From assembly GCA_034670405.1 (NCBI GenBank), contig JAXDDX010000013.1, forward strand, positions 2,672,001 to 2,736,000: a stretch of 64,000 bases of DNA, written 5' to 3'. The notes under the pieces were generated by a model, which saw only the letters and a list, made by a program, of their open reading frames with translations, was not told the DNA's origin and searched no databases. The translations under genes were made by a program, and so were the position numbers. Below are positions 35,480-49,310 of the stretch, piece after piece (the stretch's first letter is position 1; every line of letters begins with the position of its first letter). Source of the DNA: Hoplostethus atlanticus (lineage: Eukaryota > Chordata > Actinopteri > Trachichthyiformes > Trachichthyidae).

Positions 35480-37190
35480 AATTCATGTATTGGAAATGCT
35501 TAAACTGTACAAATTGTGCAGTTTGTAAACATCTATAAATGAGTTGTTAATGGTTAATCTAATAAAGGACAGAAAGAAAAGCACTGTGATTATGAACTTG
35601 CCTTTTACAGTCTCTTGGTTATTTCAAAAACAATTAAATAATGCCTTTACGGTATTTATTAATAGGTCAGTGAAAGTGATTACAAAATGATGTTCTGTCA
35701 ATGCCTTGACATTAATATTACTTAACTATTATTGGCTAACTTCAAACTTAACAATTGGCAGCTGTGGGAATCTTAAATCCATAAAGGTAAAATGTGAATT
35801 GGACAATTTTATTACTTCCAGTCCAACGTATATTCATTTTAACATTCAACACCATGGCCTTAATTGTAAAATAATAATGAAACAATGGTAGTAAATTACT
35901 CTGTTAGCCTGAGCGTGAGGGCATAGAGGACACTGACATAATATATTGGAGCCTATTCAAATCCTGGTGCTGATAAGGGACCTCTCTTTTATAAAAGTTC
36001 CAACTGCACAGGCCTTTTTCCTTAAATGATCTCTGATTTAGGCAATTTCTATGCTCACAATATCCTGACCTTTCATCAAATGTGTTGACTGCATCAGACT
36101 GTATTTAGCCTATAGGCAACACTTCTATCTTCTCTTCCTGCGGCTCTTCCTCTTCCCTTTATCAATTATTTTTAAACGTCAGCCTTTCTAAAACAGTTAG
36201 AAATGTAATGTCGAAGGAGAAACGCTCATTTCTTTCTTTCTTTTTTTTCTTTTTTGAAATAAAAGCCTCAAGTATCATCTGCAATTACAGCATTCCTTGT
36301 CAAATATGTTTGCATATTCAATAAAAAACCTGCAGGATGTGGCTTAATTTAAGCAGCCTCATAGGCGACATGCAAGCTCCCTTCAACAATGTGCTGGAGA
36401 GAGATACCTTATTAGCCTTATTATCATTATTCCTCCTAATCAGAGTCCTCTACCAGATTGTTGTCCTCTGCCTAACTTTATTCTTTATCGTGTAGACACA
36501 GACCAAATAAACTCTGCGGATGCCCATGGGTCTTCATTGCAGCAGAATACAGACTGGTTGTGGAGATGGTAATAGACTGATGCTATGGATTGGGCTACCT
36601 CCTGACAGGTATGGTATCATGTCAGCTGAAAGGGATGGATGGTTGAATTAATGAGGGCAGGTGAGAAAGAAGAGGAGAGAGAGGGATATATGAACGGGAG
36701 CCAATGCTCTTGCCTGAAGTTTATTGGGGCATGGTGTGCTTCTTATTTGAACACTGCCCTTGATCTCATCGATCACTAGGCTATAGGCTACTTAATTAAA
36801 ACTAACAAGCAGTGCATTAGCAACCTGCCAGCATGCCTTGTAGTTGCCGCATGACACCCTGAACGTGCGCTGGGATTCTGCTCTATATAAGCATCACCCC
36901 GGGGTGCAGGGTGCCTTATTTCAGATAGAGGTGAAACAGACAGTCGATTTAAAATGCCAAAAGAAAGATGGCAGGTTTGTGCACCCTGATTGAAAGTGAA
37001 GGCATTTCTCTCCCCGGCACTATTAGAGGAGGAAGGGGGTGTGGGGGGCAGCCCTCAGAATAAAGGCAACCTACCTACCTAGGAAGGCCAGCCTTGAGCT
37101 TTATAGACGCCGCTTTGATCAGAAAGGCCGGTTCATCTCCCCCTTCTCAGGGACGTCACCGGATGCTGATGTTGTGCACCAAGTTTCTCT
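35480..37190. promoter_or_regulatory. Repeat-poor upstream region, candidate enhancer DNA
   Basis: AT-rich unique sequence. The block at about 36250-36480 (caagtatcatctgcaattac, tatgtttgcatattcaataa, ggcttaatttaagcagcctc) has the low-complexity-free look of conserved non-coding DNA. No coding exon is present; a GA run begins at 37193. Confidence 0.3.
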
Positions 37191-37227
<37 letters not shown>

Positions 37228-37324
37228 GGAAAAGAGGTGGGGGGAGTGATGGAAGAAAGTCATGGGTGGCAGGTGGGTTTGGCAAGGTGTGGCAGTCGCT
37301 TGCCAAAAGCTTCTTTGGAAGCCA

Positions 37325-37585
37325 TGTATTTTTAAAAAATCACATCATGGGAGCATTCAAGACCAGTGTTGTCTCTTAGCTGCTGGTTTGGTGGGCTCAC
37401 ATACGTCTACAAATGTATCACATAGACCTAATAATAATAGGTTGTCAGTCATTGCTCCACTTGGCAACAGAAATTAATTGTATTTATAGAAGAGGGTTTG
37501 GATGTTTTAGAGGCAAATTATATTAAATAGTAGATGCAGGGACTTTGTCATTCCTTAGGGTTTTAGTGAACTGATGCTCTGAGGA
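37325..37585 (+). repeat. Dispersed element family C, copy 1
   Basis: It shares an ordered series of words with copies at 45.0 and 56.2 kb: attcaagaccagtgttgtct, gtcagtcattgctccacttg, gaagagggtttggatgtttt, ggcaaattatattaaa and gcagggactttgtcattcct, then tagtgaactgatgc. Element class is unknown; no termini are evident. Confidence 0.65.
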
Positions 37586-37589
37586 TGGA

Positions 37590-39826
37590 GAGTCGCTACT
37601 TTCGTTAGCATCCTCTCTAAAGATGAGATTGAAGCTGAATTATCCAAAAACTACACCCCACCCCATAACCCCCGATTCGTTTCCTCACAATTAATCGTTA
37701 GTAGTCAGCTTGGGTTAGAAACGGCAGGAAAGTTTTTGTTTTTATTGAGTAAAAAGTGCCCTCGAGGGAAATTTAGTTCACCTGATATCATTCACGGTAG
37801 GGGTAACCGAGTTATCGCGATGTTGTGAGGTTAGCGAGCATGCCAAGCGCCAGTTTTGGAAGGGGTGGGGTTGGGGGGTAACGGGAAAGTAACGTAACGA
37901 GGACGGTAACGAATTACACCGACTGCAGAGTAATGAGTAAATTAATCACCTTACTTTTGATACAACTAACGAATAATCTATTTCTTATTTGAGCCCCAGT
38001 GCTGTGTTTTGTGGATGACTTTGCGACGACCTCTGTTGCAAATGCCCCCCCACCACCCCCAGTCGCAGAAAATGGAAATGGCTTAGCGCTATCGCCGTTG
38101 CCCGGGCAACCATCTGAGTCCCCCATCTCGCGATGGAGAAATGAGTTCTGAACAGGCTCGAGAGAGGCAGGGATTAAACATGATCCCGCGGACGGACTGT
38201 CAATCACAACCACAACTCACAAACCTCTCTCCATTTAAAAAAAATATATGACAAAAAAAATTACACTCTGAAACCCCGAAAAGGTGCAAACGAGCATTTA
38301 ATTAGGAAAAAAACCCAACATGATAATGAATTAGGTGTGGTGCTGGCGCGAGCTATTAAAGCGGGGAACTCTTTCGTTTTAAAAACAAATCCGTTATCCT
38401 GCAGCGGATTTAGTGGTGGTCGTTATATTCCAATGCCAGGAGGCGATGGATTAATTTAATTAGCCCGATGAAGATTAATGACAATGCATAGGCCTGCTGC
38501 AGATAAGGCTACACTCTCAAAAAGGATGTGTCATTTCCAACATTGGGGGAAGCCAATTTACCTGAATTCAGTTTACCCAGCGTTTTATTTGTGGAATAGA
38601 GTTAACCCACCTTTTTAGGCTGACCTAAATCTTTATGGCGTAGATTCATAGCACACATCATAGCAGGCTGTTGGGTTGTTTGAGGGTAGGGTAAGGGGAA
38701 AAACATAAAGTAATGATTATTTTTTATCATTATTTGTCTTTATATTGGTTGTTGTTTGCCTTATGACCATCAACCTATTTATTCCTGTAGTAATAGCTCA
38801 TATTCTGGCCAGTGGCCAGTGTGAATTCTCCTCCTTTGATGCTATATTCCACAATACCATACAGTGTTATGCTCATTACTAAAAAAAACAAAAAACTTTT
38901 TTTACTCACCACTCGTGACTCGTTTCAAAAGTAAAAGTATTACCTGTTACTCCCTTGGAGCAGTAATTCCTTACACTACTAAAATCAGGGTCAGTTTCTC
39001 CTTTGAATTGTCTTGTCATCATTTTCTCTTGATAAAATCAAAGGATTACTTCCACCTTGAGAAAGTAAATGTTTTGGGGATAATTCAACTTCAATCTGAC
39101 ATTTACAGGAGGCGATGACGAGTAGAGACACTTAGTAGACACAAGTAGACACTTCTTCGAATGTAACTGTAACGTTATTACTGAAATTGAAACTTACTAA
39201 TAAATAAACCTGACTTATTCGTTACATTGTGAGATTAGGCTACAGTAACGCCAGTGATGTAAATAAAAAAACAACCACCCCAAAATAAACAAGTCAGTTA
39301 TGTTTTCAGAAAAGCATTAATTTATAATCATTCCTCTTAAAAGACCCTATCATCATACAATTTAGGCCTACACCGTTTTGATACTTACTATGATGTTTAC
39401 TGTGAATTTACATCATAAATATTTGTCATAAACAGGGGTGTCACTGCATCTAAAATATTTTTTCCAACCAAAACTTCCAAACCAAATTCTATAAATAGAC
39501 TGAATTTCGAGGGACTACATGAAACAATGACTTATGATTGGTCGATGTGATGAATTATTAGTTGCAAGTCACCAAACATTCATCTTAGTGAACATTTTGT
39601 CCTGTAGATGTAACTTAGAAATAGATTTCTGGTCATACTTCCTTCATCATCGCTCTCCGTTATAATAATATAGCCTAAGATGAATAAGACTAAGATGTGG
39701 AGAGTACCCATACCTTGTTGTACCCAATTGTCGCCCCTGACAAGAGTAATCGCAGTACTGTAACGCGTTACTGGTGCCATGCCGGCGAGGCTGCCAGAGA
39801 GAGGGAGGGGAGCGGTGGAGCAGAGA

Positions 39827-39869
<43 letters not shown>

Positions 39870-39890
39870 GGAATAAAATCCAAACTGGCT
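37590..39890. promoter_or_regulatory. Repeat-poor upstream region with candidate enhancers
   Basis: The strongest-looking block is about 38270-38520, with aaacgagcatttaattagga, ttaatttaattag at 38451-38463 and a consensus GATA site AGATAAG at 38511-38517. The rest is AT-rich unique sequence with a G-rich stretch at 37862-37885. A (GA)n run lies at about 39820-39868. Confidence 0.3.
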
Positions 39891-39899
39891 TGACCTCAT

Positions 39900-42480
39900 G
39901 CAATTTGATATTTGCCTCTTTGACAGTCATTTAAAGGGGATCTGGAGAACCCGATAGCCGGGGACTTACACCCCTCCAAAGGCTTTCGGGACACTTTAGC
40001 CCGGCTCGGCTCGGCCCCGGAGCGCCAGTGAGTCGCCAGGCAGGGTGTAAACGTTAAATGTTAGCTATTTGTTCCGTGGATTGCGAGGAAAATCAAGCCA
40101 GTCTTTCATTCATTCTTTTCCCCCCCCTCCTCCCACTCCCATTCCCCCTCCTCTGCTTTCTTTCTTTTTCCAGACTCCACAACCCCACAAACAGCCATTG
40201 ACTAAAGCGGCTTAGGGAGTCTCCTAATAACGCTTTAACGAATTAAAGCAAGGGAGAAGTTTATAGATCGGAAAGGGGGGGTGGAAGGGAAATATTTTGT
40301 AATTGCTGAGACTGTATAGACAAAGGCTCCTGACGCGGTGGAATGGGAGGTTATCTGCTATCGTGGCGTTTCCTTATCAGCGGATAAATATTTGTATATC
40401 ATGGGCAACTGGGGCTGTGCGAAACCCTCTAACGGCGTTGTTGTGATCGGTGCAACACGGGTGATGTGCATGGAGATACCGTACGTCCTCTGTACTGGAG
40501 GTGGAGATCCGGCGGCTTCAGCGCGGGGGGTCGAGGCGCTCTGCAACGCCATTTTCCATTACGAGGTTAAACGAGTGTGTGTGTTTTTAATAAACCGCTG
40601 CTCATTAGAGAGAGAGAGTACATTCCCCTGCAGATAAAAGGCAGGTTGCATTGCGCCGCTCTCTCTGGGGAAGACTCCTGACTGGATGTTTGTCCCCAGC
40701 TCCCCAGCCTTGCATCTCATTAGCTCATCTGCACATCTCTATCTGGGCCGCAGCATCACCCCGCCCATCAACCCCTATGGCCTATTTCTAAACAGACAAA
40801 AGATTAAGATTTTCTCCTGCACGCTGAATTAAAGCGGGCTATTTTGAATACCCATTTTAAGCAACACCCGACGTGATGGGGTTTTTTTTTTTTTTCATAT
40901 TTCTTTCTTTCACATCTTTCACAGTAGCCATCCAGTCCGGCGCAGGATCATTCTTGCTCAGCCAGGGAGGGGGCGTGGGGGGAGTGAGGGGCAGGCCTGC
41001 CTTATGCCCAACCGCCCATAAGTGTCCATCCCCGGTTTATTTGACATGGCATGTGTCCCTGGGTATAAAACCGATAAACATCTGGTGGCTCTGCCAGGAC
41101 ATTGGAAAATGAGGGGTTGAGGAGAGGCAAAAAAAAATACAAATTCATAATGAGAATAAAGATGGGCAGAGAGAGAGAGAGAGAGAGCAAAGGAGAGAGA
41201 GAGAGAGATGCTGATCAGCTAATTACAGCTGCAAATAAAATGCAAATGTATCCTGGCACGGTGAGCATGCCCAAGTTTAAACATAGCGCCATCCAGAAAT
41301 TCAGAGACACACGGGCACTGTGCCAGCCGATGACTTCCAAACAAAGCTTGATTATCCTAACTTAATAATAAATATAATCATAACAAATATAACAATAATA
41401 TAAAATGATACAATACATTATATTCTATTATTTGTGTATTATTATTAGCTTTCATCATCAAGCTATTACCTTGGCGTTAACAAACCTGTCCTGCATATTG
41501 CTGCCTCCTGGTCGTTTTGTCCACCTAGTTCAGCCTATTCCAGACCAGGCTACACCCTCCACCTCTCTACCCCTTTCGAGAAAAACCCCCAACAAAAAAA
41601 CAGAAAGATGGCATGCTTCCCAACAACAATGATACCACCGTGCACACGATGCTGCACCCATATCCAACAGTTACAGTTCCCACACTGTAGTCGGTGTTTA
41701 CGCAGGGCCACATGCCTCCGTTTCCCCCATCTTGTCGTGATTAATGATACATCACGAGCCTGAGATTAATCATAGAAAATTAAAAAATCTTGGAGGTGCT
41801 CATGAGAACTGCAGTAGTGGCTAGATCAGGTGGGTTGTGGGTTCTGTGTGTGTGGGTGTGTATGGGGGGGGGGGCGAATTAGCTTCATCGAATCTTTTTA
41901 GATGCAAATATTTTGTTATCTCCACTTTGCTGCACTGTTTTCAGTGTTTATGATTAATTATCTCTTCTTGGTGAAAAATAAATCATGCGAAATTAGGATC
42001 TAGCTGACTCCACCGGCGTAAGCAGAGATGGCAGGTCGATGCTGTTAATTTCAGGTTGAAATTGACACACTAATTATAGCGCAGAGTGCTGCTGGAACAC
42101 TAGCAGGCAAGATTATACCTCTGTGCTTCTATTTTTTTTTATCAGATCCCCCTTATATTTTACCAATTAAAAATCGTAAAGGCATTTCATTGCCCCGGGA
42201 TAAAAAAAAAAAGCAGCCTCTCTCCTAACATTGGCCATCACTTTCCCCCATCAGATTCATTGTGATGTATTAGATGCAATAAATTATCCCATGTAACAAA
42301 ACATGGCGAGCTGAAAGGCTGATAATCTGCAGAGGGGAGATAAGGATTCATTATTCCAAATCATTATGAATCCAGCGTTGGCTGTGACTTCTTTCTTAAT
42401 CAGCTTCTGTGATCCTGGATACGTGAAGGGAGCAGATAAGAGCAGAGTCGTTTATAATTCTCCCCACCTCGGCCTAATAT
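39900..42480. promoter_or_regulatory. Repeat-poor upstream region
   Basis: Unique-looking sequence. It includes a small inverted repeat at 41735-41757 whose loop is taatgatac, GA runs at about 41170-41210, and an AT-rich block at about 41880-42480 with homeodomain-like words. No recognisable gene; short frames such as 40338-40637 have no known domain. Confidence 0.3.
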
Positions 42481-42489
42481 TTTAAAATA

Positions 42490-44040
42490 AAATCGCAGGG
42501 AGAAGCCGCCGTAAAACACACACGCGCGCACTCACACGCACGCACACACACACACACACATTGGCTTAACGTTTGGAGAGCACACAGGACGAGAATAATA
42601 AAACACATTGAGAAAATAAATAAGTAAATAGATAATACGTGGCCCATACATTTTTGGAGGTGTTTTGTCTCAAATTAAGGTCATCTTATTCGACATTTAC
42701 TGCGAAGAATCATGTAGGCAGAAAAAAAGGACAAATATATACTGCAGCATTTATTTCACATTTGGAATCGGAAGTGTCTAATAAAATTTACTCCAGTAGG
42801 CTATAAAGCTGGTCGCCGTAAATGATTTACTCCGTTTATACCCGCTAACAGGGCACAAAAAGCCACGATACAGCGGTAGGTTACAGATAAAACACTGCAT
42901 TTGATTTTTGTTTTTTGCACCTCCAAAATCTGAAGGTGCAAAATGAAGTATGTGACTTAAAATGGCACTATTCAGGCCTATGCACGTGCATGTGTTACCA
43001 TAATTAATCACTTCATAAAGGTGACATTATAACTCCTCGGTTTATCTGCTGATAAGAGTATACATATCAAATGGAAGTGATATAATTCACAGGAGTACGG
43101 ACCAGTGTGTGCAGGCTCTGGTTGTTATTATAGTACCGGAGGGTTTGTGCTTAGCTGTTGTCAGCCTCTGCTGTCACGCGGGAGCTCGCGTCAAATTCTA
43201 CATTAATCACGCGATTTCACGGCGGCGGGCTCACGCGGGAGATGAGGCGTGTGACTTTGGACTTGGACCATCATACTCGCGCTCCCGTTAGCCCGGTTCG
43301 GAACGGAAAATGGGCCCGCAGTGTAATGTAATATAGCCTATTGTAATGTAATATAATATAAACCCCAAACGGGAGCGAGGCCGTAGTAGCCTATTTATAT
43401 TTAATTTAGGACAGACTCGGGGACATCCCGCCGAATAAATGCAGTACTTATATCTTTATCTCAAAAATAGGGTAAATATTTAATTTTTTTCCACATTTAA
43501 TTGTATCCCATCATCCGAACAAGACAAAATTGATTCTCGTTATTTTCCTCATAATTAATCTTTTTATTACACCTATAATGTGGTTTAATTATCTGTGGCA
43601 TAAATAGTGATTTAGCCGTTGTTTTCATTAGCCTATATCAAAGCCATCAGTATGCGCATTTATCACTGACGCATATTAACATCACCTTTATATTGAAATT
43701 GCGAAGCTAATAATTTCTAAAATAAGCACTTTATTTGCGTCAAATGCAGATTAATAAATCATTACTATCTGGATGTGTTATTTTGTAATTCTATTTAGAT
43801 ATTGAAATACTAATTCCATAAATGAAAAGCTCGCCTTACCCTGGAAATATTGAATTATTCATTGGTTTAAAAAGACACATTTGGCTAGAGTCGCATTCGT
43901 AAGTTTATACAGCGAGGTTTGCGCCAATTATCTTTAATTTATTACCTTAATTGAATTTCTTCCCCAAAGATAGATTTGGGTGTGATCAGTTTACATTCTC
44001 CTTCAAAGAGTCAAGGCGCAACATGAGAGATACCAAGCCT
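42490..44040. promoter_or_regulatory. Repeat-poor upstream region with an inverted GATA pair
   Basis: After a short CA run (42523-42560) the sequence is repeat-free. TTATC at 43042-43046 and GATAA at 43051-43055 form an inverted pair. From 43440 to 43960 the sequence is AT-rich and looks like conserved non-coding DNA (ataattaatctttttattac, gcagattaataaatcatta). Confidence 0.35.
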
Positions 44041-44049
44041 CCAGCATCC

Positions 44050-44112
44050 TCTCTCTCTCTCTCTCTCTCTCGCTCCCTCTCTCTCTCGCTCCCTCTCTCT
44101 CTCTCTCTCTAT
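44050..44112. repeat. (CT)n microsatellite
   Basis: CT units with several CGCTCC interruptions. Confidence 0.9.
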
Positions 44113-44957
44113 CCTCAGTGTATTTCACAGAGAGAAGGATCGGATTTGCTTGGTGCTCCTTTCAATCAACCGTGGTGTCAATAAGCAGGCTAGTAGGCCT
44201 CTATATGCTCGGGGTAGTAAGTGTATGTGAAGCTTTGCCATTTCAGAACAGCTGCTAAAACCACTAGCCTTTTAATGCAGCTCCGATCGCATTACCATAT
44301 TGACATGAGACGTGGGAAGACTTCAAGTTTGTTTGGTGAAATATCATTCAGATTTAATTGCTATGGATCAGATAGGTTGGGTGTTTCCTATAAACACTAA
44401 TGTTGATAGTCTACACCAGCAGAGCTACATCTGCCCTTTGTGACAGGAGAAAGAAAGGCTTATTATAGGCCTATCTCCTCCTCCAGCACAAAAGGATGTG
44501 CAACATTGTGCGTGTGTGTGCGCGTGTGACCCTCTGTTCAAACGACGGCTGCAGAGTACATATAGACACCTGATAAAGGGGCTCGAGAATAAATATTGGG
44601 AGCACGCTGAATGCCATGCCGCCCGGTCCTCGAGCACAAATATGCTACCTTTATTATTATTATTATAAACAGCCATATTAGAGCCTTTATCGTCGACTGC
44701 TGTGACCACATCGCCATCCCATATTGAGGTGGAAAAATTCCTGTGACCCCCAACAATGAAAAAATGTCTCTCGGCGTCTCTTGACGTATAGGGAGGCGTT
44801 CACGGCGGCCTCTTAGCTGTCATCAACGCACGGGCGTCAATTGGGTATGGCGAGATGTGACACTTACCTCGGTACATCTCATTGTGACGTTGTAGCTTTT
44901 ATCACTTTAACGGAGAGCAGAGATCAAGAGAAAAAAATAAGGGAAGCTAAATCGAAA

Positions 44958-45135
44958 AAAAAATCACATCAATGGAGTATTCAGGACCAGTGTTTGGTGA
45001 CCTACATCTAGTAATTTATCAGCTTGATTAAATAATAATAACTTCTCAGTCATCAGTCATTGCTCCACTTTATCCCCACAAAATCCAGCCTATTTTAAAG
45101 AAGCAGGTTTAGAAATCGTGGTAAAGTGGTTATAT
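44958..45135 (+). repeat. Dispersed element family C, copy 2
   Basis: It contains aatggagtattcaggaccag, tgacctacatctagtaattt, atcagcttgattaaataata, tcagtcattgctccacttta and gcaggtttagaaat. These match copy 3 word for word in places. It lacks the gcagggactttg tail present in copies 1 and 3. Confidence 0.65.
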
Positions 45136-45239
45136 TTAAATATGAGACTGAGTAATAATTCAATATTCTTACATTTATTTTAGTTTACCATCGTCCATGA
45201 TTCAGTCCAACGGTGTTATAATGCCATAACAAGTTCGCT

Positions 45240-45900
45240 ATTGCTGCAACTTGTGTGTATTCACACCGACCCGGAAGAGCTCGCGTGTACAGTACAGTAA
45301 GTACGGTAAGAGGCCGTGCTTTGGTTGGCCCGTTAGAAGCGCGTCGAGTCCGCAGCTGGTGTAGCCTATGTGCGCGCGTGCTTCTGCTCTTGGTGTTGTG
45401 TGACTCCGGGACCGAGGGCGCGCGCACCACGGCTTTTTTTTCACCCCCCCCCCCAAGTCCACGTCTCGCTCTCTCTCTCCCTCTCTCTCTCTCTAAATGC
45501 CATCGGCGCTTCCATCTCTATGTCACTCTTTCTTCACATCTGCAGAAAAAAACCCTCCATCCATCCATCCATCCAGCCTCTACTACAGGTCAGTAAACAT
45601 TTAGATTTCCTAAAGCCGGTGAATCCCGACATTATCTTTCCTGTACATGCTGTTTCCAGGAGGTAGCCTCGCTGTTGAGACAGTGTTATAGGCTGTCTAT
45701 TAATGATGGGAAACTTTTCGTAGCGGGGTTTTCTCATATGTTAGCCCGTATACTGCGGTTGCGTACGTGTTCAGAAATGCCACGGTCGTTTTGGAGCATT
45801 TCAGACTTGACCCCGTTAGAAGCGGCGATGGGACCGGTGGTTACACCTTCACTTCTCTCCAAATCAGCACCGGCTGCCTGCACTTGATGAAACACTGCTG
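45240..45900. other. CpG-containing interval with (CT)n and (ATCC)n
   Basis: Between about 45340 and 45430 there are several CpG-rich words (agcgcgtcgagtccgcagct, gtgcgcgcgtgcttc, gagggcgcgcgcacc). A (CT)n and a short (ATCC)n near 45557-45573 follow. It could be a CpG-type promoter for a non-coding transcript. No protein is recognisable. Confidence 0.3.
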
Positions 45901-46650
45901 AGAATATAGGCTACTCAGCGACCGCCATTGTTGTCTTTAACGTCGCCCGTTTATGTTTGCAAACCAGGTGTGTTTATTGTTGGCTTGTATAGGCTGTAAT
46001 TTCCTTTAGAAAACAAAATTCGCTTTGATAATAATTGGCGACAGGCGTTTTTCCACCCGCATTCACGTGCTTGTGTCAAGATCGAGTTGGGACTGATATG
46101 TGTGACAGGCAAGTGTATTTCTGAAAATATTTACCTACCTCACACCGGCCCCAAAATAGCGCTGATGAGGGATTTTCATGACCTATTACCGCCTAAATTG
46201 GTGGTATAGGCAGAATCCCATATAACCCGTGAAATTGATCTGATTACCTTGCCGGCGGGTCATAAAAAGGAGTCGGGCTTGCTGAGGCTGCGTTTTCCCC
46301 GTTATTAGTTTCCCCCCATCTCGTCTTGTGGTCGATATGTGTTGATATGGCGCCGAGAGTCGCCGTTAGAATGAATAGGATGCCAAATTAGGGGGCATCA
46401 CACACGAGCTGTCACTGGCCATAGAGCTCGAGCGGTTATTTGCATGCAGAGAAGCAGAGCGCGCGGAGATACCTCGCGCACACCTCTGTTGATTCCAACG
46501 CCTGATTTTGAAAAATAGCCATAGCGGCCACTCGCTTTATAGTGACTATTATAATATTATTTAAGTGTTGTAACGTCGTTTAAACCGGGATACAATCTAC
46601 CACCGACTTCCAGCTTAGGCCATCCATGACAGATGAGCAGCAGGTACTGC
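45900..46650. promoter_or_regulatory. Candidate upstream promoter or alternative first exon
   Basis: Repeat-free sequence with an octamer ATTTGCAT at 46438-46445, a GC-rich stretch at 46460-46490, and a good splice donor context, agcag then gtactg, with the exon end at 46643. Mammalian GATA3 is known to use alternative 5' non-coding exons, so an alternative gata3 leader exon is plausible. I have no transcript evidence. Confidence 0.25.
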
Positions 46651-48180
46651 GGGTTCATATATTATTTCATTTTATTGTCCAGATTTTGTTCTGTACCAGT
46701 CCGTTATTAACTTGTCGTTTTGGCGTTGTTGTTTTATATTGCCCATGTGTCTAAATTCAGTCAAATTAGGTCTGTATACTGTGTTGTTTCAAGTAGAATT
46801 AAAGTGACAAATACATGTACACAAATATTAATAGTTGGCTTTGTTTCTACGGGGGTTAAAAGGGGAGTAAGGCCTAGCCAAATGAAGGATTAAACTAACG
46901 CGTCTGCTAGAAAAGGCGACAACTGATAAACTCAGATAAGCATCGCACTCAATTGGCAGACCGTTCTGTTTTTCTTTTTAAGTATGACACAAGAATGACA
47001 TAAAATATTGACTCCTACTTTGCGCTCGGAGAAAGAGTAATATAGCCTAGTTCTCATTTCAATCATTCTAAGAAATTCATTTCAGTTTCATGCTCAACAA
47101 GCAGAATTTCACGCCCTCCTTTTATTCTAAGAAGCCGAGCTGGTTCACATGCTGAAGCTTTTTCTTGAAAGACTACAGAAGGGCAATAAATGAGTCACAG
47201 AGCAAACAGTGAAGTCTTTACCTACCTGCAGTGCCAAAATGTACACTAATATAGAGCTTAAACAATTAACTACTGATATTTTCTACCATCTACCCCACAT
47301 GATCACCCGTTATCATTTTTAATCCTTGCTGACCGTGCCATCACCACTGCTTTACCAGACAACACAGCCATTTTGTAACCTCATCAGAAATAAAAGCTTA
47401 TAATCCTATCAGCATAGTTTTCCAATTTTCCAATAATTTATTATCACCTAGAAACATTGTTACCACGACTAGGTCCGATTTCTGCCCTCTTTCTTCTCTT
47501 ATCAAGATAATAAGAGCAATATGATAGCGCCTGTTTGGACAGCTTTCCTTGCTATATTTAATTGAATCAAGTGGAAAAAAAATCAAATATGTGACGACTA
47601 AAGTCCAGATGCCATAGCTTTGATTTAATAGTATTAATGAAATGGTAAATATTTTTATTTTATTTCAGGTCTTTTTTTAGCGGTTTTCTAATGATGGCGT
47701 GTAAATGCATGAATAATTAAAATACGAGAATGATATAAAACACATTTTCATATATTAATATATTATTATTGTTATTATTAGTAGTAGTAGTAGTCGTAGT
47801 AGTGCTATTTGTAGTATTTATTATTGTGTGATTTTATCTCCCTGACCTCTGACTAATCGGCTGATGACAGGAAATTGTTATTGATAAGAAGAATAATCAT
47901 AACTATAGATGAGCCTATAGAGGAAGTTGAGGGAAACAATAAACACAGAGACGTTATCTAAAACAATGGAAATGGAATAATCCGTCGGTGCCTTAAATTC
48001 TCAGCCGCAGTATAGAAAATGTGTTGTGTCCTGATTTTAATCAGGGTTGTCTGACATAATCACTCAGAAATTATCTGTGCCAGAAACCGCCCGACTATCC
48101 ACCGTCAACATTTACCAATCAGCCTTTACGCACAACACAACTGCTGTTTGTAGGCCATTAACTTCAAAATAGCCTAATGC
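46650..48180. other. AT-rich gene-free interval
   Basis: Repeat-poor sequence with a (TTA/GTA)n-like stretch near 47755-47830. I see no coding exon. Confidence 0.4.
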
Positions 48181-48193
48181 AGGTTCTCATTTT

Positions 48194-48325
<132 letters not shown>

Positions 48326-48329
48326 ACCC

Positions 48330-48701
48330 ACTAGTTCTCCTTTCGTGGCGACAGTTTGGGATTATAAATGACAACTTTTTAAGAGAACCAGTCTCATTCT
48401 GTGCTGAATAAGCTCTGGCGTTATTGACACCGAGGCTTGGGAATCAAGTCATGGGATGGCTTCCATGTCCCATTCTTTAAGCTTCGATACATCCAGTCAA
48501 GAAACAAAAAAACATAATCGGGATTTTAGGCTACATTTACCGTCATGTGTTGCCTCCGAGCACCTATAACGGGTATTTTGTGGATAATGGCTCCGCGATA
48601 CTTTTCAAGAGGATAATTACACGAGTCCGCTGACAGCTTGACAATGGCAGCTACAGCAGTTTGCATCCAAGTTCAGTCTCAGGTTTGCCTGAGTGAGAAA
48701 T

Positions 48702-48744
<43 letters not shown>

Positions 48745-49269
48745 AGGTAGGCTATCCTAGAGAGGAAAAATACGACGCTTTGCCAAGTCTCTCTCACTCC
48801 GTGCTCCCATGCACCTTGATAAGATAAAACACGAAATTGAAATATGTACGAATAGGCTATATCTAATAAAGTCATCTTTTACAGACCAACATCTGAACGT
48901 GGTGGCTAATGGTTTCTAACGTAACCTAATAGGCTTAAACATTTGAATGTATGTTCTAATCCTCGTAGTATAGCCTCGTAGTACCTTTATTAATATATAT
49001 AGTATTGATTAAGCCGAGGGATATTACATTTCATGCTGCCAACCCCGAGTAGCCATGAGGCACACGTACCATTTTTGTGCAGTCAATGAATCAGTAAATC
49101 TACCCTACCTGATATTAGACTGTCACAAGATAATGGTGATACGTGGTGCAAGGGCGTGCGCGCTCCCGCTTCCTAGAGGCTGCGCGCTGTGGAGAAGTTC
49201 ATTTCCTGGCCGTTTACACCGTGGTGACGTCACATCCAGTGGCGTCGCCGAGGCTGCCCCCCCCACCCC

Positions 49270-49310
<41 letters not shown>

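Noticed and set aside
41735-41757. 7-bp hairpin TCGTGAT/ATCACGA
   Set aside because: Stems this short are expected by chance in tens of kilobases; recorded in the interval description only.
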